Positions 61,989 through 64,000 of a stretch of DNA of 64,000 nucleotides are shown here, piece after piece. Each line of letters opens with the position of its first letter. Position 1 is the stretch's first letter. The notes below the pieces were generated by a model, which worked only from the letters and a program-made list of their open reading frames with translations, had not been told where the DNA came from and ran no database searches. Source of the DNA: Alphaproteobacteria bacterium UBA6187 (GTDB taxonomy: Bacteria > Pseudomonadota > Alphaproteobacteria > Rickettsiales > UBA6187); assembly GCA_002422795.1 (NCBI GenBank), contig DITJ01000004.1, positions 45,877 to 109,876 of the forward strand, read 5' to 3'. The position numbers and the translations under genes are program-made.

Positions 61989-62132
61989 TTAAAGGTTATT
62001 AACCTGTGGGAGAAAATGCGTGTACGTTTTTAATTCATGAACCTGCACCAGGATCTCCCAGTGCGGTCCGACATCGCGATGCATGGTACATCGCCAGAGG
62101 GGCCCGGTCCCGCAGTTGTTAAAAATAAACAT
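61989..62132 (-). CDS. Possible small protein upstream of the zinc-ribbon gene
   Basis: A 47-residue frame starts at ATG 62132 and ends 17 bp before the zf-TFIIB gene on the same strand. It encodes CGTGPLWRCTMHRDVGPHWE with Cys and His residues. The GC-rich composition matches the downstream pair. No family is recognised and no good ribosome site is present, so it may be a remnant or chance frame. Confidence 0.25.
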   Translation of the reverse strand: MFIFNNCGTGPLWRCTMHRDVGPHWEILVQVHELKTYTHFLPQVNNL

Positions 62133-62169
62133 TCTTTTTATAAAATCAATACTATTTAATTTGAGTTTA

Positions 62170-62318
62170 CTAGGCACTGTTAGCAAATTCGCTATAACGT
62201 AGCGAAAATGGTGTTTTTTGAGAAACGGAGCGCAGCGTATATAGACATACGTGAGCACCGTATCGCAGAAAAACCACATTTACAGCAAGATATAGTAGAA
62301 TTTGCTAACAGTGCCTAG
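62170..62318. repeat. 149-bp palindromic element with CTAG ends, family C copy 2
   Basis: This is an inverted copy of the element at 5292-5439, with the same CTAGGCACTGTTAGCAAATT termini and internal GAGAAACGGAGCGCAGCGTA block. CTAG is present at both ends. The surrounding ~640 bp (62133-62778) is repeat debris and gene fragments rather than intact genes. Confidence 0.88.
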
Positions 62319-62321
62319 GTT

Positions 62322-62525
62322 CAACTTGCACACGACTGCTTGTATTGTGATGCCAAAGGCCATGGTGGAATCCCTGAAATGCAGGCCACAAACCGTTGCT
62401 CTCGCACCTTGGAAATCAAAGTGCAGCCCTATAAAATCTCAACTGATTTGTTCGATTTTTTTTCGGACGATGCAAACCACTTCCACAGACATTGCTCGAA
62501 CCACTTGAAAACACTGGAATTATAA
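62322..62525 (+). pseudogene. C-terminal gene fragment next to the family C element
   Basis: About 67 codons are open to a TAA, encoding QLAHDCLYCDAKGHGGIPEM and later FSDDANHFHRHCSNHLKTLE. The Cys/His content looks protein-like, but a stop lies at the element boundary and no proper start or ribosome site exists. It may be the tail of a gene cut by rearrangement. The family is not recognised. Confidence 0.3.
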
Positions 62526-62533
62526 GTGGTTTA

Positions 62534-62705
62534 TATAGTAATTTTACTTAATAATTTCCCACTACGTCATTGCGAGGAGGCGGAGCCTTTGTTGCAATCC
62601 AGGAAAATTTAACTATATAATTAGTGAGTTGCAAAGAAATCTCTGGATCGCCACGCCTTCGGCTCGCGATGACGTAGTGGAGAATTATTAAGTAAAACGA
62701 CTATA
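62534..62705. repeat. TA-flanked palindromic element, family B copy 6, with a CGTCATTGCGAG core
   Basis: The ends TATAGTAATTTTACTTAATA and, reverse-complemented, TATAGTCGTTTTACTTAATA enclose CACTACGTCATTGCGAGG and its complement. The GCAATCCAGG arm is also present. It therefore joins TATAG-type ends with the widespread CGTCATTGCGAG repeat seen at 48959-49074. Confidence 0.86.
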
Positions 62706-62778
62706 ATTTTATCAAAAAGACACTCACTAAGATCTTTTACCTACCAACATATGATACAGCATTCCCCACGGCATTTAC

Positions 62779-63261
62779 TCACCGCCCTATTCCTTTTAAC
62801 CTTGATTCTTCTGCTGCTTGATTAGCCAATACTGATAACGCCCTTTCCCCAATAAAGCCTCCATTAACTATATACTCAGTTCCAGACATATCACGTCTAA
62901 ATGAACATTGGTTACCTATACCACTTACTTTGTCATGATGCCTTGCAAAGCTTTCCGCAAGACTGTCACTGAAGGTTTCCGCAAACTTGTCTTTTTCATT
63001 TTGGCTTAGTTTTTTTAGCTTATTATCACCTTTAATATTTAAAAGGGCGGTTTCTATACTGTTTTTAAAGGTATCATCTATACTAATTTGGGTAACCTTA
63101 GGCCTTATTGGTCCATCCTGCAGCACATAACTATCAGCCGATTTCTCTCCATAAAAGCTATTATGCCTCTGCGCTTCCCGGAATTTATCTTTTAAGCTAG
63201 CCACGATTTTTGGCATAACTTCCTCTACGGCTCCAGTCGACTCAACTGTTTTTGATGGCAT
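62779..63261 (-). CDS. Unrecognised 160-residue protein
   Basis: A soluble, charged protein with no signal peptide or membrane helix. The frame begins at 63294, but the ATG at 63261 has GAGG 5 bases upstream and gives MPSKTVESTGAVEEVMPKIV. Helical regions are likely (LSQNEKDKFAETFSDSLAES). Its style resembles the other orphan proteins in this end of the window. Function unknown. Confidence 0.65.
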   Translation of the reverse strand: MPSKTVESTGAVEEVMPKIVASLKDKFREAQRHNSFYGEKSADSYVLQDGPIRPKVTQISIDDTFKNSIETALLNIKGDNKLKKLSQNEKDKFAETFSDSLAESFARHHDKVSGIGNQCSFRRDMSGTEYIVNGGFIGERALSVLANQAAEESRLKGIGR

Positions 63262-63359
63262 AAATACCTCTATAATTGTATTACTATAGTGCAATTATAC
63301 AATATCGCTACACTTTAATCAATTAATAAATTAACCTACTAAAATCTACTGATTGAGAA

Positions 63360-63845
63360 TTAATCCCGGAAATTTATAAATTGCAGTGGCAATTCAATAT
63401 CAAGGCCGCGCAAGAATGCGATAACTTCCTGAAGATCATCAAGTTTCTTGCCATCAACACGCACTTCGTCACTGCGGATAGATACCTGAACTTTCAACTT
63501 CTGTGCTTTTATTTCCCTGACCACAAGCTTGGCAGTATCCGAATCAACACCTTGCTTCACCTTAATTTTTTGCCTGAGGCTATTGCCTGCCGCCTGCTCG
63601 GTTTTGCCAAAATCCAACGATTTTGGGTCAATTTTACGACGCGTGAAATGCACTTTTAGCATTCCGTGGATTTGCTCCAGTTTATAAGCATCGTCAGCAA
63701 GCACGGTTATTTCTTCTTTTTCACGCTCCACCGAACATTTACTGTCTTTAAAGTCGTATCTTTGGGTTATTTCCTTAATTACGGAATTAATGGCATTATC
63801 AGCTTCCTGTAAATCAACTTTGGAAACTACGTCAAAACTTGGCAT
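63360..63845 (-). CDS. YajQ family nucleotide-binding protein
   Basis: A 161-residue protein of the YajQ/UPF0234 family: MPSFDVVSKVDLQEADNAIN, KEITQRYDFKDSKCSVE, and the C-terminal LRGLDIELPLQFINFRD. Some homologues bind cyclic di-GMP or other nucleotides; the role here is not known. An AAAGGAG site precedes the ATG. A single heptad array lies just upstream. Confidence 0.94.
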   Translation of the reverse strand: MPSFDVVSKVDLQEADNAINSVIKEITQRYDFKDSKCSVEREKEEITVLADDAYKLEQIHGMLKVHFTRRKIDPKSLDFGKTEQAAGNSLRQKIKVKQGVDSDTAKLVVREIKAQKLKVQVSIRSDEVRVDGKKLDDLQEVIAFLRGLDIELPLQFINFRD

Positions 63846-63858
63846 TTTTTTACTCCTT

Positions 63859-63891
63859 TTGGTGATAGGTAATGGGTGATAGGTGTCAGGG
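63859..63891. repeat. Single heptad array upstream of yajQ
   Basis: GTGATAG, GTAATGG, GTGATAG and GTGTCAG follow each other with a 7-bp period, the same words as the hairpin at 9148-9361. The complementary arm is not visible before the end of the window. It may lie beyond it. Confidence 0.7.
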
Positions 63892-63972
63892 GCGATGAAT
63901 TTGTTCTTAACATCAATTGTTGAAAAAAATATTACAATTCAGTGTCTTTCAGAAAAAAACAGAGCTTTTGTG

Positions 63973-64000
63973 GCACGTGTCCCCGCGCAGGCGGGGATCC
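63973..64000. repeat. GC-rich REP-like hairpin at the window edge
   Basis: The stem CCCCGC/GCGGGG with loop GCAG is followed by ATCC. This is the common proteobacterial GTCCCCGCGCAGGCGGGGAT-type dispersed repeat. Only one copy is seen and it is cut by the edge. Confidence 0.5.

Noticed and set aside
62340..62525. Intact small Cys/His-rich gene
   Set aside because: It lacks a ribosome site and is bounded by a mobile element with a stop at the junction, so it was listed only as a fragment.
63973..64000. Sequence like a type I-E CRISPR repeat (CCCCGC...GCGGGG)
   Set aside because: Only one copy is present and it is cut by the window edge. There are no spacers or cas genes, and the motif is a common dispersed REP-like hairpin.

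Overview
The window is an AT-rich (roughly 38-40% GC by eye) chromosomal segment from an alphaproteobacterium with a Gram-negative envelope. The gene orders coaE-dnaQ, proB-proA-nadD-rsfS-rlmH, bolA-grxD, a Rickettsia-like iscR / two cysteine desulfurases / iscU / iscA / hscB / hscA cluster, and lptD-surA-ksgA all point to Alphaproteobacteria. The low GC, the many palindromic intergenic repeats, the missing partners (no fdx after hscA, no pdxA between surA and ksgA, an ABC ATPase without its permease) and several secreted-looking orphan proteins suggest a host-associated or protist-associated lineage near Rickettsiales, Holosporales or Micavibrionales. That placement is inference.

Layout. 1-5.3 kb: AI-2E-type permease (partial), a DUF2066 protein, purM, a SemiSWEET transporter, coaE, dnaQ and rlmH. 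5.3-9.1 kb: rsfS, nadD, proA and proB on the minus strand. 9.4-14 kb: bolA, an orphan PemK/MazF-like toxin, grxD, an ABC ATPase, dapA, smpB and cspA. 14-17 kb: a GNAT acetyltransferase broken by a frameshift and a 104-bp insertion, a small disordered protein, and a D,D-carboxypeptidase with a repeat tail. 17-24.6 kb: rluC-like, mazG, a TonB/ExbD/ExbD/ExbB energy-transduction operon, a TMEM43-family protein with an acidic repeat tail, and pyrE. 25-30.4 kb: two prepilin-like proteins with one and three LamG-like modules. 30.4-33 kb: a nitrilase-family hydrolase, comF and an alpha/beta hydrolase. 33.1-39.6 kb: the ISC iron-sulfur operon. 39.8-46.2 kb: lptD, surA, ksgA, an xre regulator and glnA. 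46.4-52.4 kb: tRNA-Lys, ftsK, an LppC/LpoA-like lipoprotein, rsmI, ybgC and rodZ-like. 52.5-60.6 kb: an accessory block with a divergent FAD oxidoreductase-like protein, two sensor histidine kinases sharing a nearly identical 879-bp 3' part, an unrecognised protein between them and a Gly-rich protein. 60.7-64 kb: a GC-richer sodium/calcium exchanger and zinc-ribbon-like gene pair, repeat debris, an unknown protein and yajQ.

The most unusual content is intergenic. (i) At least eleven gene junctions carry hairpins whose arms are short tandem arrays of a 7- or 8-bp word and its reverse complement, with a mostly different word at each junction. All five junctions from the first cysteine desulfurase to hscA in the isc operon have one. 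(ii) Several families of short palindromic mobile elements occur, including 164-bp elements, TA-flanked elements beginning TATAG, and ~148-bp elements with CTAG ends. One has visibly inserted into a gene, one sits in the loop of a heptad hairpin, and one supplies a stop codon. (iii) A GC-rich, highly structured ~200-bp segment between xre and glnA is bounded by exact 11-bp direct repeats. It matches no RNA family I can recall and is the best candidate for an undescribed element.
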